Notes: a model not told the origin generated them from the sequence alone. A stretch of DNA of 32,638 nucleotides from Hyaloperonospora brassicae (GCA_947650285.1 CANTFL010000894.1:1-32638), one strand, 5' to 3'; shown: positions 1 to 10,640, counted from the first letter of the stretch. Numbers and translations are program-made.

Positions 1-21
1 TGTCCACGTTAGCGGCGTGTG

Positions 22-291
22 TCATGAAGAGATCTTCAGCAAAGCCCGCGACGACTTTACGCTCTCGACTCGTGAAAATCGTTGTGGGCTCGGCTGCAAA
101 CGACTCGTGACAGTGAGCATGTAAAAACTCGGATGTCGTTGCCACAGCCGATGGTCAGATCTTGGCATCATACCATGAGATTGTATACCGTCTTCGAGAA
201 AGTAGAGATCCCAGCAGGCATTGCCGTTCGGATACCTCCCTGGCCAAGATGGATTGATCAAATCTCGCGCACGAGTGCATTTACCGTTCAA
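22..291 (-). other. Unassigned open frame, possibly a decayed coding fragment
   Basis: An 89-codon open frame on the minus strand near the window edge. I do not recognise the protein. It has no signal peptide or membrane segment. A plus-strand frame is open over the same bases, so the coding strand is uncertain. It could be a fragment of a gene that continues beyond the window edge, or chance. Confidence 0.15.
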
Positions 292-383
292 GATAGGGAC
301 ACATCGGGCAGTAGTAAGTGACGACTTATTTTACTTATTCTGCACCATAAAATGTGAAGTCCTTTTTATCTATTTTGGAGGGC

Positions 384-437
384 GGGTGTGCCCGAGGCAA
401 AATTGGGGTGTGCCCCAAGCAAAAGTGGGCACACCCC
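384..437. repeat. Nested direct and inverted repeat with GGGTGTGCCC core
   Basis: Two adjacent 22-bp direct copies (384-405 and 406-427) match at 19 of 22 positions, both starting GGGTGTGCCC. They are followed by the inverted core. Bases 405-415 (GGGGTGTGCCC) and 427-437 (GGGCACACCCC) form a perfect 11-bp inverted repeat around an 11-nt loop. Paired GTGTG-centred units also make up the 60-bp inverted repeats at 4121 and 6294, so this may be the end of a related mobile element. That link is inferred. Confidence 0.7.
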
Positions 438-647
438 TAGTCGTGGCCATATTTGCATGGCGAAAACTTTCTCTGGCTTAAATATTAAAATTAAGGAAGT
501 TTTTAATATATGGCCTGGGCCCAACATGGGACTCGAGATTTTTATTAAGTAAGGGCGATTATGAAATGAGAGATTAATAAATTACGGAGACTCTACCGTA
601 GGACGCTCAGCATGATAAATATCAGCTGCTTCGTGGCGACTCTGTAC
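438..647. other. Non-coding stretch, AT-rich in part
   Basis: No gene or clear repeat recognised. Bases from about 585 onwards may hold a very diverged further copy of the 63-bp array that follows, but the match is weak. Confidence 0.4.
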
Positions 648-899
648 GTCGTTCACAAACGGCTACGAATTAAGCAAGACCAGTGCAAATCTGATGAACC
701 ATCCCTTTCCCGCAGGATGACAGACGGCTTAAATCAAGAATACCTGGTTGAAGTTTGATGGAGTATCCGTTTTCGCAAGACGACAGACGGCATGAATAAA
801 GCAAGACCAGCATGATCTCAATAAACTCTTCCTTTACGCCAGCCGACAGCCGGTTTGAGTGAAGCAAAATCAGCATGAATACGATGGACTATTCATGCC
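648..899 (-). repeat. 63-bp tandem repeat, four diverged units, encoding a 21-aa repeat
   Basis: Units start at 648, 711, 774 and 837, with exactly 63 bp between starts. Shared blocks include the CGCARGAYGACAGACGGC-like start and AAGCAAGACCAG in the middle. Because 63 is a multiple of three, the minus strand reads as a 21-residue protein repeat with a conserved RLSSC core (RLSAG, RLSSC, RLSSC), open from 876 to 670. A fifth, strongly diverged unit may follow at 900. This could be a minisatellite or the remnant of a repeat protein. The pattern superficially recalls leucine-rich repeats, but I do not claim that family. Confidence 0.6.
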
Positions 900-2334
900 A
901 ACGAAACGAGAGCCTGCATGCCTCTGGAAGTCTTTTAATACGGCGCGTTGGGGTCAAAACTCCAGGCGATTTGTTCGTGCAGTCACTAAAAGGAGGCAGA
1001 GAGAGAGGTCCACGCTTTTCTCATAGACTTACGCAAGAACCTTACACGACCGAGTTCACGAGCTCTGCAAATTCTACTCGATTCACGAACGGTAAAAAGC
1101 CAGCAAACCAAACTGACAAAGAGGGTCAGTGGATTGTCCTTGTTCTCCTACAGCACATACATATGACACCTCAATGATGTATATTCTATGAGAGATATGT
1201 AAGGCCAATCGTTCTGACCGTGCCAGACTTTCAGACCAGACTTGCTGGAACTCCTCTCGTCGTTCATTCTCTGTGCGTCAATAGGTCCGACGACGCTGGT
1301 CAAGTGATGTCGCGCATGTTGTGACCTACTAGGCGATGACATCGAGAGCCGCACTTTTTCCGCTTTTGTTCTGTCAGGTACGCTTCGTCTAGCTGGAGAT
1401 ACCTCGTCTAGCTTGGCACAGCGTTTTCGCATCGCCCTCATGGTGCCGCTAGGTATATATGCACGTTTGCTAGATCGCGAGGTTTCTTGGACACTACAGG
1501 CGTAAAATCTAATTGAGTATAACGTGTGTGACACCCATGATTGTTCGACTCTTGGCATTCCCCACACATGGATTTATGCTGATCGGTCTTCCGCTCGCTA
1601 TTACTGGATGCCCGCTAGCGTTATATCACTCTAAGCGGATAGGGGATTCAAACTCGTGATCAACCGGTAGCAGGAATATGCAAATTGTGCAAAACATGGT
1701 CGAGAACCCATCAAATCCAGCAGTATCAGTTTTAGAGGCACACGCGCCCGCGCTTTGCTGTGCGCGAGTATTCTCTTCCTCTGTACATGCAGTCCGTTTT
1801 TGCAGCACACTGCCATTCTATCTTCAGCCAAACAGATTTGTTTGGTACCAGTCCCACTGCTACAAGCTTCTGCCAGCTTTCTGGTCGGGAGCCCATCGAC
1901 TATCCTGCTGGCTATCTTGCCACATCAGAGCTGATGGCCACCATGACGTGACTGGGATAGGGCACACTAATAAATGTCTAGCGTCATTGTTGACTCCGCT
2001 CTGATTGATTTAGCCCCTTGTACTTACGCGAAAGAGTGCAATTCGTCGTCCTTTCTTTTGGAGAACACCGTATGAGCCTATCTGCGTTTAGCCCGGATCA
2101 TCAATCAGGTGCTAGCTATGTACACGTGACATGTGTGCGTGGTAGCGACCATCTGTTTATCTGGATAGAAGCCAGTTTTATTGACGAAGGCAGACTCGCC
2201 CTTATATCTGCGACAATCCTGTGCACGCCCAGAATAAGGCCGGACCAGTTCTCGTTGGGAACGGAGAATCGAAAAAGAACATTCCTGGCATGTCCACACA
2301 AATAGCGGCCGAAGGCATCGCGACGGCAATTGTC
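900..2334. other. Gene-poor stretch, no recognised gene
   Basis: Several short frames overlap on both strands. The longest is a 139-codon minus-strand frame at 1148-1567. None has a domain, signal peptide or family resemblance that I recognise, and none continues into a neighbour. I see no clear repeat, LTR or RNA gene. The last 300 bp lead into the effector promoter. Confidence 0.4.
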
Positions 2335-2352
2335 TCTCATTCTGCAATTCGC
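2334..2352 (+). promoter_or_regulatory. Oomycete-type core promoter (Inr plus FPR)
   Basis: The bases TCTCATTCTGCAATTCGCC match the known oomycete arrangement: a TCATTCT-like initiator directly followed by a CAATTY flanking promoter region. The element lies 23-41 bp upstream of the ATG at 2375, the usual short 5' leader for these genes. It supports this start codon. It is a consensus match by eye, not a mapped start site. Confidence 0.6.
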
Positions 2353-2374
2353 CTAGCAGTGCGCTAGTCCCATC

Positions 2375-3254
2375 ATGCGCTTGCTCATTTACAGGCTCAC
2401 AGTTATGGCGGTGTTTGTTGCAGACACTGCCGGATCAACAATCACTGGCGACGAAGAGGCTAACGGCGCTGCTGGCAGCACGCCCTCTGTCCTTTCTCGC
2501 ACGAACGTGACCCTGCCCGTCACGTTAAGGACTGGGACGTCACACGACGATGCCGGAATTGAAACCGATGATGAAGGCCAGCATGATGTAGAGGAGAGGA
2601 CCGTGGCATCGTTGCAACAAGTCGAAGAAGCCGCCCCCGCATTGGTCGATCACGTCGCAGCTCTGCTCAAAACGGATGATGCCATTCTCAGTCCCGCCTC
2701 ACAGAAAATCACGAAGGAAAAGGCGGTCGAGGACGAGCTACGCGACCTATCCGAGACGCTGCAGAAGGAGGAGGGTGTCTGGGATTACAAGATCGTGGCT
2801 GAGTCTCTTGTCAGTACGGAGTCTCGTGGACAAGAGCTTCAAGCCGAGGTTGAAGGGGCGGTCAACGCATTGCTTAAGCTTCGAAAAGATCCTGGCATGA
2901 AGACTCACGCCGACCGCATACACCGGGAGCTGTTCTTCATGTACAGAGAAAGACTGGATGAGTCGCTGGTCAAGGTCTATCTAAACGCGAGGGTGACACC
3001 GGAAGAGTTTCTCGAGATGATGCGGATGGAAAAAGGCGTTGTTTATTACTCAACATGATCTCCATGGGCGTGACAAGATGAGCGAACTTTCAGACGTCGT
3101 CGGTTTCCTAGAAAACTATGTCAAGAACTATCACAGAAAGTATGGCTACACGAGTCAGAAATACGAGGGTCTACATAAAGACGTGACGGCCATGTATACG
3201 AGTAAATACTCGCACGAAGAAAGGGCTGGGACGGAGAACCTAATATACGAGTGA
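2375..3254 (+). pseudogene. Secreted RXLR/dEER-like effector, frame broken near 3040-3065
   Basis: The first frame (2375-3058, 227 codons) begins with a hydrophobic signal peptide (residues 1 to about 20, likely cleaved near TAGS). A short linker follows with a degenerate RXLR position (VTLR, residues 49-52), then an acidic run ending in EER (73-75). The rest is a largely helical C-terminal region. Its end (YLNARVTPEEF) resembles the repeat modules of oomycete RXLR effectors, which act inside host plant cells. The frame stops at 3056-3058. The same type of helical, Tyr-rich module (VVGFLENYVKNY) continues in a frame offset by one base and stops at 3252-3254. This points to a single indel, although an assembly error or two true isoforms cannot be excluded. 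A typical oomycete promoter sits just upstream. No host target can be inferred. Confidence 0.65.
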
Positions 3255-4120
3255 ACGATTTGAGCGTTGCCGGAGCGAGAGGTTGACTATCTACACGACG
3301 AGCCAAACGCAGCGCACGTCAGGTCCTCTTGCAGCACGTGGGAGCACAGTCAGTGAAGGTATTAGCTATACATGGTCTTTTTCGTAGCTTCGTAGAAGTA
3401 ACGTAAGATATAGTTTGCCTAACCACAACCTTTTGGTAATTCCTCCGCTTGTTGCCTGACTGTTCGATAAGAAACTAGACGGAAAGTGTTAGCATTTGGT
3501 GCGCCGGTGTCGTACGCGCCAGGCATTCAAGTAGAATGACTACGCTCGCAATATGACACGATTGACCAAAACTAACGTGGAAGCTGATTAGCCACTCAAT
3601 CATCGAGCAGAGAGTGTGCTATAAACTCAATGCCCAAACAGTAGTACGGATTTAACGAGGTGACCCCATTTTGCTTTATCGTAATTTGTATGTCAACGTA
3701 AAAACTGCCCAAATAAATGGCTTCCAAATTATTATCTTGAGCAGATACTTTTAAAATATATATATCGCGCAGGTAATACTTACATAGTCAATTTGGGAAA
3801 AGTTGGCAACACATATATCAACGAAATTAGAATAAAACATAATACAGCCATAAATGGCTGGGTGTCGCGCGAACATATAGGAGCAAAAAAATCATTCTTG
3901 CTTGTATTTTCCATGGCTGGAGAAAAAATCAGCTAATTACAGAAGGGAAACCAATCACAAGATACAAATGCTATTTTTTAACACACTATAGAAAAATGCA
4001 CACCCGATGGTCACATAAGAAATGATGCTACACGAACGTATCTATCTATACAACCGATAATACACATTTGAAGAGCACATAGATATAATTTTTCCGATGC
4101 TAGTTTGCAGAAATATTTTT
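3255..4120. other. Intergenic, AT-rich, no gene seen
   Basis: No frame worth reporting. Base composition becomes clearly AT-rich from about 3660, with runs of A and T and TATATA tracts at about 3755. It lies between the effector and the first of two inverted repeats, and no LTR or tandem repeat stands out. Confidence 0.5.
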
Positions 4121-4180
4121 AGGAAATTGCTAAATTCACACCCCTTCTCCTTAGATTCACACCCTTCCTTCAAAATCTTA
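4121..4180 (+). repeat. Left copy of a 60-bp inverted repeat
   Basis: This sequence reappears in reverse complement at 6294-6353 with 58 of 60 bases identical. Each copy contains two imperfect direct sub-repeats of about 21 bp centred on TTCACACCC. Similarity stops sharply on the inner side after the 60 bases. Long terminal inverted repeats with internal sub-repeats are typical of DNA-transposon ends. I could not identify a target-site duplication. Confidence 0.8.
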
Positions 4181-4986
4181 CATACAAAATTCCTATTTGT
4201 TATAAGATTTGATTTCTGACAAAGGTATTACTCAATAATCCAGGCCATTAATTGGCAAGTAATACGTAAGATATACATAAGATACTACTCACGCCTGTAT
4301 CTATTCACAAATGTCAGTATCGATAAACTTGTTCTGGCAACGATAGGGCGCGTGGCTCGAGGCGCATATATCGGTCATGCGCGGGCAAAAAGCCATACAA
4401 GACGAGCAAATAAAGCACACGACAAGCATCCGACGCCACCGTGCCGTCTGAAGTAACAAATGCGCTGGTCAAGAAGTCGATCTGAGCTTTGCGAGTTTTT
4501 TTGCGCGTGTTTAGATGGCCTCTGTCCATGCGCACAGTGATCCAATTTCTGGATGACACGAGACGAAACGAGTTGTGAAACGTAATCAGAAGAATAAACG
4601 AGAACACACAGCAGCATTTGTGACAGTGTGTAGCAATTGAAGTGGGAACATGCAAAATGTGCGCGACAGGTTCAATGCGCACAAGGGTTGCGCTGTAACG
4701 GACCGAGCGACGTCCACTGCATCTATTAACAAAAAACAAAGCTCATGGCAACGTCAACTGCTTCGATTGCGACAGCACTGCAGCGACTGAGCCGTTCGTG
4801 GTCAGGTCACACAGGTGAAGATGGACGGAAATGGCCATCGAATGCGATCGCTTTGTCTGCAGGTAGTAGCGACTCTCGTACAGATCAATTACTCTGTAGT
4901 GTATACAATACACATAGCAGCACATGCGCTTCGTATGTTGACAGCTACGTGGTGTAGTTATTGAGATAGGTGGATAGTAGTAGTGG

Positions 4987-5044
<58 letters not shown>

Positions 5045-5997
5045 GAGAATTTGTGTGACGACATCTCAGCTCAGACGTTTTGGATACGAGTGCAACAAAT
5101 GCAAGCAGAGACTGGTGATCCGGTCAAGTGCATGCTGACCACCTCGAGAAGGAATTGGTTCCTGCATTCCAGCTAATTAGTTGTCAATTTGCAGCATGTG
5201 AACAAGTAAGCGACAGTGTCAGTTCGTGTGTATGTATATTCGACGTCATCTTTTTACTGCGAGATACTGACTCGACCTCAAGATCAGTTTTCTGCACGTG
5301 CTACAGCACTTGTCTATCCATGTAGATAAGGTCTCGGACCGGAGGCGGAGTTCTGCATGAAGGAGCGCCTTGCATTCTCAACTTGACGGTCCGAAGACCT
5401 CGTGAGCCTTATCTTTGTAGCAGCAAAGAATGCAGCAAAACACTCGCTGACACACCTTACCGAGCAGCTCATACGCGCTTATCTCCACATAGCCACAGTC
5501 ACTTGCTGTACTTGTGCCGCCGAAATGAACGTCTCATGAGGAACATACGGGTAGCACGGACAATAGAGAGGCAGCAAGGAATTCAGTTGTGATCAACTGT
5601 CCTCGAATGAATCTTTGTATCGTGGCGTTTACGCTTGACGAGGTTATGTTCCAAGTCACGAAGTACCCAGTGTCGATCGATCATACAGAGACAAGGGCAC
5701 AGAGATGACCGTGCAGATCAAAGCAAAGTTCGAGATGGCAACAACGTATAGTACTTCGCCTCGTATCAAAAAGCGTATCGGTTACGATGTCATTGATCTA
5801 CTGTATACATGACCGACAGTTCCTACTTCCGTATCCACGTTGTGGTGGCAGTGATCTTTGCCTCACCAGAAATAGGCTAAAACTTCATCGTGAGAAAAAT
5901 GTACACTTTGGTCCTGCGTGTGATGGTCACCGGCGTTTGTACTTAGCTGGAGACAGTACGTTCATGTGGAAATGTAGCCGTTTTCTCCACTCAAACC
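4181..5997. other. Interior of the inverted-repeat-bounded unit, no recognised gene
   Basis: Apart from the GATA microsatellite I recognise nothing. The longest frame is a 141-codon minus-strand one at 4314-4739 with a hydrophobic stretch near residues 45-58 (VFSFILLITF). That length is slightly notable, but the protein is unknown. No transposase motif was seen. This fits a non-autonomous element, or two unrelated repeat copies that happen to face each other. Confidence 0.35.
4987..5044 (+). repeat. (GATA)n microsatellite
   Basis: About 14.5 uninterrupted GATA units (58 bp), followed by a short GAGA tail. It lies between the two 60-bp inverted repeats. The perfect repeat suggests recent expansion, and length variation between isolates would be expected. 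Confidence 0.97.
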
Positions 5998-6293
5998 TTA
6001 GCTGCTCTTCGTCTCCGTGATGGAAGTAGATGCGGGTTTGTCATCGGTATCCGCTTGTTCGACGTTGGCCTCCTGTACATCGACAGCGCCCTCCAATGTA
6101 GCGCCAACGTTCGGCTTCTCCTTCTCTACAACCGTCATAGACTCGGCAACGGCTTCCGTTTGCGCAGTAAGCGTCACAGCTATAGCCTCTCTAGCAACGT
6201 CAGACGCATCGGCAGAGACAGCCGTCTCGCCAATTGCAGCGGCTTCTGCAAGCTCAATTGAGTCAGTACCCGTCTCGGTCTTTACCTTATATA
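5998..6293 (-). pseudogene. C-terminal fragment of an acidic, Ala/Thr/Glu-rich protein
   Basis: The minus strand is open from about 6351 to the TAA at 5998-6000. The part outside the flanking repeat (below 6294) encodes roughly 97 residues rich in Ala, Glu, Thr, Val and Asp, ending TSITETKSS. The composition and even codon pattern look like true protein, more so than the Ser/Ala-rich plus-strand frame across the same bases. There is no start codon or upstream exon: the frame runs straight into the 60-bp repeat at 6294. It is therefore probably a truncated or captured gene end. The low-complexity acidic tail gives no function. Confidence 0.45.
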
Positions 6294-6353
6294 TAAGATT
6301 TTGAAGGAAGGGTGTGAATCTAAGGAAAAGGGGTGTGAATTTAGCAATTCCCT
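6294..6353 (-). repeat. Right copy of a 60-bp inverted repeat
   Basis: Reverse complement of 4121-4180 with two differences. It carries the two GGGTGTGAAT-centred sub-repeats in tandem. Its inner edge coincides with the truncated end of the acidic coding fragment. The two copies enclose 2,113 bp. Confidence 0.8.
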
Positions 6354-6680
6354 ATAATTAAAATTTTGTAGACTGCTAATCTTTTGTCACCGTTATTGAT
6401 TTAGTTGTGCCACGTAACTCGTTGACACGATAAAAATCGACAGAAAAACATTATATCTACGATTCGAGCATCCTTGCGTAAGTTCCTAGCACGTAGAGCG
6501 TACATCCTTGTACTGTAGCACAATTGAGTGCTCGGATATTGATGTATGTGTTCGATGTGGGCCGTTGTACCTACGTCAAAGCGCCATATGTCCAATGTGA
6601 TGTGGGGATTCAGTGGAAAACTTCCTACCTACTTACATCGCTGACAAATCGGTGGCCGGAGAATTTGAAGTCGTCAAGTC
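6354..6680. other. Intergenic, nothing recognised
   Basis: Short open frames only, none with a recognisable domain. It leads into the 15-bp minisatellite. Confidence 0.4.
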
Positions 6681-6770
6681 GAGGTTGTCGAATAAGAGGT
6701 CGTCGCACTCGAGGTCATCGAACAAGAGTTCATCGAATCAGAGGTCGTCGATTTTGAGGTCATCAAAGAT
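6681..6770 (+). repeat. 15-bp minisatellite, six units
   Basis: Six consecutive 15-bp units of the type GAGGTCGTCGAATCA start at 6681, 6696, 6711, 6726, 6741 and 6756. A partial unit precedes them at 6667. As the unit is five codons, the plus frame 6613-6810 reads a basic pentapeptide repeat (RSSNK type). One minus-strand frame reads FDDLx pentapeptides with one stop. Whether either is translated is unknown. Confidence 0.8.
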
Positions 6771-6943
6771 AGAGCGTAATTTACAGTGCGAGAAGATCGA
6801 CGAAGATTAATTACATTTAGTTTACGTACAAGGAAAAGTAGAAGAATAGAGGACCACTCAACGGTTTAGCGATAGGAGACGAGATACACCAATACAGTGC
6901 AGAATTTGAAGTCCAAGACACGCGTACACTTAAGAATAGTCCC

Positions 6944-7500
6944 TGTGTGGGATAGATTTACCTGCCGTCGAACCTCGAGAGGCATAACTTGTAGAGGTAT
7001 CGACTAGTAGCGCCAATAGTTACGGAAGGCCCGGGTCGGGCAGCGCTCGCTACTAGCGAAAGAAGGAGTATCGTCGTCGACGAGCCGGTTAACATCAGTA
7101 AAGGGACCGTAGTGGGTCTCGTCAACGACGAGCCCGAGAGACTTATGGTATGGACCCGTTTTCTAAAGACTTTTCTGAGTGACGAGCCGGTAGGCCTCAG
7201 CCGAGGGTACCGTAATTCTCCTAGTCGGACGTACACTTTGCCCGATGACCTGTCAAAGTGCATACTGCGTCGGCTTTCACCCGTAGGTGTGAAGTCACAG
7301 GAAGAGAGAGGTTTAGAAGATGCTGAGCTCAGGCAGGATTCTACAAGATGGGTTGGAAGGAATCAGTTCGGCCCGAAGGGGCCAAACGCGTAGGGATTTA
7401 TCCAAGCGTACCAGCCCTTTCAGCCCACATAACTCGTCGATTGTTGTGTTTTACGTTGAGACTGTAAGTAGACAGATTTAGCTAACTACTGTACCACAAC
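6944..7500 (+). repeat. Element 1: putative 5' LTR (3' end firm, 5' end tentative)
   Basis: The 3' end is supported in two ways. It ends TACCACAAC just before a primer-binding site, and about 100 bp upstream of that end align with the corresponding LTR end of element 3 on the minus strand at 32535-32638, including a shared CGATTGTTGTGTT block. The start is a guess from a TGTGTGGGA sequence at 6944. A plus-strand frame at 7112-7393 lies inside and is probably not a gene. Confidence 0.45.
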
Positions 7501-7515
7501 TTGTGCCGCGACCCA
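7501..7515 (+). other. Element 1: primer-binding site (mutated)
   Basis: TTGTGCCGCGACCCA aligns with TGGTGCCGCAACCCG at the same position in element 3. The expected TGG start, which pairs with the CCA end of a tRNA primer, is changed to TTG. It lies directly after the LTR end. Confidence 0.55.
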
Positions 7516-7639
7516 TAAATTCAATGAGTGCTATTGTTTAGCAGGTACCAAACAACTAACTACGAGCAATATGGTCACCCATTAGAGCCTAGCGAGAGGC
7601 GGGATCTTAGCGACTGCTGAAAGATCGTCACGCGCTATG

Positions 7640-9950
7640 TCAAACCAGTCGATAATGAACTATGCCGAGGTGACGGTGGAAGTAAAACGAGAATCTGGAA
7701 TCGACGTGTTCGAAGAAGATGGCTATGGGAAGAAAGAACAAGATGAAAGAGACGGGCACAAAAGTGGATGTAGTACTTAGGGAATTAGAAGAAAAGCGTG
7801 TGCTACACACGGGGCATAAGAATTACATACAGGCTATGAAGGTGAATACATAAAGGCGGTGAGAGACTTCGTGCAAGCTATGAAAGGAAATGGCGATGGC
7901 GATAAACTGAGAATGGGTGTAGGTGAGCTTCTATCGGCCATCCTCAGTACCCTAAAAGGAATCTCTACCCCCAGGCGAAATTGATCCTTTATCGTATGGC
8001 TAAAGAAATGAAGAAGAGCAAGTGGATCAAGCAATTCAACATATAACGGTATACCCAAGCAAAATGATCGAACCCCAGCACCATGCTGAACATGACCTGC
8101 ACCGTTATAACATGAGAGTACTATCGGGGTACCTCTTGCGCGCGATGGGATAAAAGTGCAAAGCAACGCAAGATCCCAAGCTAGCTGATGAAATCTTTAA
8201 GCCACGGGTGGTGTACAAAGAGATGAAAGGTAGGAGAGCCAAGCTCAGGGACGGGTTTGGAATTATGCTATCCCATACTTTAACCAGACGATGCAACAGC
8301 TATACGGGGACGTCTTCCTGATGGAAGAGAAGGCGCCGATACCATCGCGTTACGAGCCGAAAGCAAGGGCTAGTGTGACTCAAGTGGGGATGAATGATCG
8401 CAGGGGTGAGTAGGATGAGACGACAAAGGAAGTGTTTTCTCGAGAAGAGAGATCGCCTTACATGGAGGACGTCGATATGGAGACACCAAAGTCATTTCCT
8501 TGGACGAGAAGGAAGGACTCACCAATGAGAGGAGAAACGGACAAGGACTATATGACGACGACGGTGATGACGATGAGGATTGAACTCGACATCAATGTGA
8601 AAGTACCATGACGAACAACTGCAATCGTCGGTGCCAGGATCCTTGAGGGAACGAAAACAAGTACTCGCGATACGGACGCACGCCCCGCTGGATAAGAATG
8701 CCAAATCTGATGGAAGAAGATACCGGTCTGACGAGGCTCTCAAGTGGATTAAAACGTTCCCTTATGCTAAGAAAGAAAGGGTCAAACCCCAGAACGACTG
8801 GTGTGAACTATTCTCGTTTAGTCTAGAGGGAGCTGATAAAATAGATTCCGACAATTGTCGAGGAAAATACAACGGACATAGAAGTTGCTCAGCAAGGCGT
8901 TTTTGGAGTACTACTGTTCACAGCAAAATTAATTGATAAGGTCCAGGTACCACTTAGCGAAATGTCAAGAATCCAGACATGTGTGCGACTTCCTCCATCG
9001 CCTAAATGATTATGCACGAGCAGCGCAAAGTCAATATTAGAAGTGTGGAGCTGAATTTGAAGATCATGTGTAGCACTTCTTTTAATTGTGGAGACGATAA
9101 CTTGATGGATTTCATCTACCCGAAACGACTAGAAAATATACATAGAGTGGAGTATATCATTTGTAATCGACTGCTAGGGACGAAGCGCAAGAAGCAGCGA
9201 AATCGAATGAGCAACGGTCGACTGCACGGTCTTGACACATACAAGCCCCGATTCAATCGCCGCAAAGACAGTCGAAATGACAGTCCTCGTCGATAAGAGA
9301 GCTATAGTGATAGCAGGATCGACGTTTTCCATTTTTTTCACCGCGAAATACGTGATGATTTTAAACAGATCACCGGGAGACGTGACGAACAACGAATTGT
9401 CGCAGAGATAGACAATCTCGGCGCGAAGTACGGAAATTGCGATACGAGCACGACAACAGCCGCCGTATCATTCTCGCGTCGGCGACTACGGACGATTTAC
9501 GGGCTGCTGTTGAGGAGCTAAGACTTTGAACACGGCGATCAGTACGAGTCGCAAGATTAAGTTAGCGACTACAAATACGAAAACGACTACGAATCGGGCG
9601 TTGATACCAACTATATGGAAGTGGGCAGAGAGCTGATTGGGGTGACGTTACTCGCAGAACGCGGCGAGCCAGTAAGATCGGTTTTCAACTTTAGGAGTTG
9701 GGCGTTCGTACCAGCTGATAATGGTGGACGATCCGATCGGCGTGATCAATTAAGCCATCATTACGGGCAGGGCCACTCGAGAGAACGCCGATCATGGGGT
9801 CTCTGTGGTGTGTGTGGTGCAGCAGGCCACGACGCTCAATTTTGCAGACGCCGTTGCAAGTTCTGCAAACAACTGCATGACGCAGGCGGTGTGAATTGTC
9901 CACGGAGTTCGAAAGGCTGACACAGTTTGTCAAGTCATCGATTATCGAAA
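7640..9950 (+). pseudogene. gag: Element 1: gag polyprotein, decayed
   Basis: Protein-like segments appear in changing frames: VGELLSAILSTLKG near 7920-7960, a capsid-like block (YRSDEALKWIKTF) near 8725-8765, and a helical block (DFIYPKRLENIHRVE) near 9110-9155. An Arg/Lys/Asp-rich stretch follows. Near 9804-9845 comes a canonical CCHC zinc knuckle, CGVCGAAGHDAQFC (C-x2-C-x4-H-x4-C). The capsid-like and helical blocks also occur in element 3, so one family is represented twice. In Ty3/gypsy elements, gag forms the particle and the knuckle binds RNA. Many stops and frameshifts rule out function. The start near 7640 is only where similarity becomes visible. Confidence 0.75.
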
Positions 9951-10199
9951 AAATGTTTTTCAAGAAGTCTAGCACATATATTCGCCAGGCCATTTTCAGT
10001 AGAAGGCTCGCTGACTTCGAGTGGGTCGAGAACCGACGGGCTTTCACCGTCAGTGGAAGCAGCAGTCGACGCGAACTACGTGTGTGATTTTGTTGGAGAC
10101 ACAAGAAGGCCCGACGAAAAAGTGTATGGAAGGTAAAATGGAATGGAGGATTGACCGGAGTCGTCTATTACAGACGAACAGATTGAAGGAGAAAGAGAG

Positions 10200-10640
10200 A
10201 TGGCTTGTATGGACGAATCTCCCGCGTCTGGGCGACTAATTGAATTAACGAAGTCACTAAAGTTGTTACAAGGAGAGCGACTAGGATGGTGGTCGTACAG
10301 GAAGTTTGATCGAAAAGTAGAAATGAGAGATTTTGTAAGGGGAGCATTGAATGATAAACGGACTAAGACACTGCTTGACACCCGAGCTAACATCTACGCA
10401 ATTAGTGAGTCGTTCGCACGAAAATTTAGCTAAAGGGTCACATGAGCACGGACAAGCAGATCGAAGTACAAGGTATATAAAAGTCAATGGTGGAAACGAC
10501 ATAATCAGTTACAGTCAAGACAACTTTTGGGTAGAAGGTGGTCTATTAATTCGAAGTATGGATCATTACTAATCACGAGAGGGTGAATCTGATCCTCGGT
10601 ACAGATTTTATGAATCGGCTAAGGTCTATCTAGATCTCTC
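10200..10640 (+). pseudogene. Element 1: aspartic protease remnant
   Basis: The frame 10200-10433 contains LLDTRANIYAIS, the place where retroelement proteases carry the catalytic D-T/S-G. Here the Gly codon is Arg (10383-10385), which should abolish activity. A second protease-like block (NLILGTDFMNRL) follows in another frame near 10586-10625. It lies between gag and RT, as expected for a Ty3/gypsy pol. Confidence 0.65.

Noticed and set aside
384..899. CRISPR-like array
   Set aside because: The repeats are adjacent tandem or inverted units without unique spacers, and the genome is eukaryotic.
1148..1567. 139-codon minus-strand frame
   Set aside because: Length is only slightly above chance, and there is no motif, signal peptide or neighbour support.
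6017..6304. Plus-strand Ser/Ala-rich 95-codon frame
   Set aside because: The minus frame over the same bases has a more natural acidic composition and ends in a clean stop; the plus frame looks like its complement.
7112..7393. 93-codon plus-strand frame as a gene
   Set aside because: It lies within the putative LTR of element 1 and a minus frame of similar length overlaps it.
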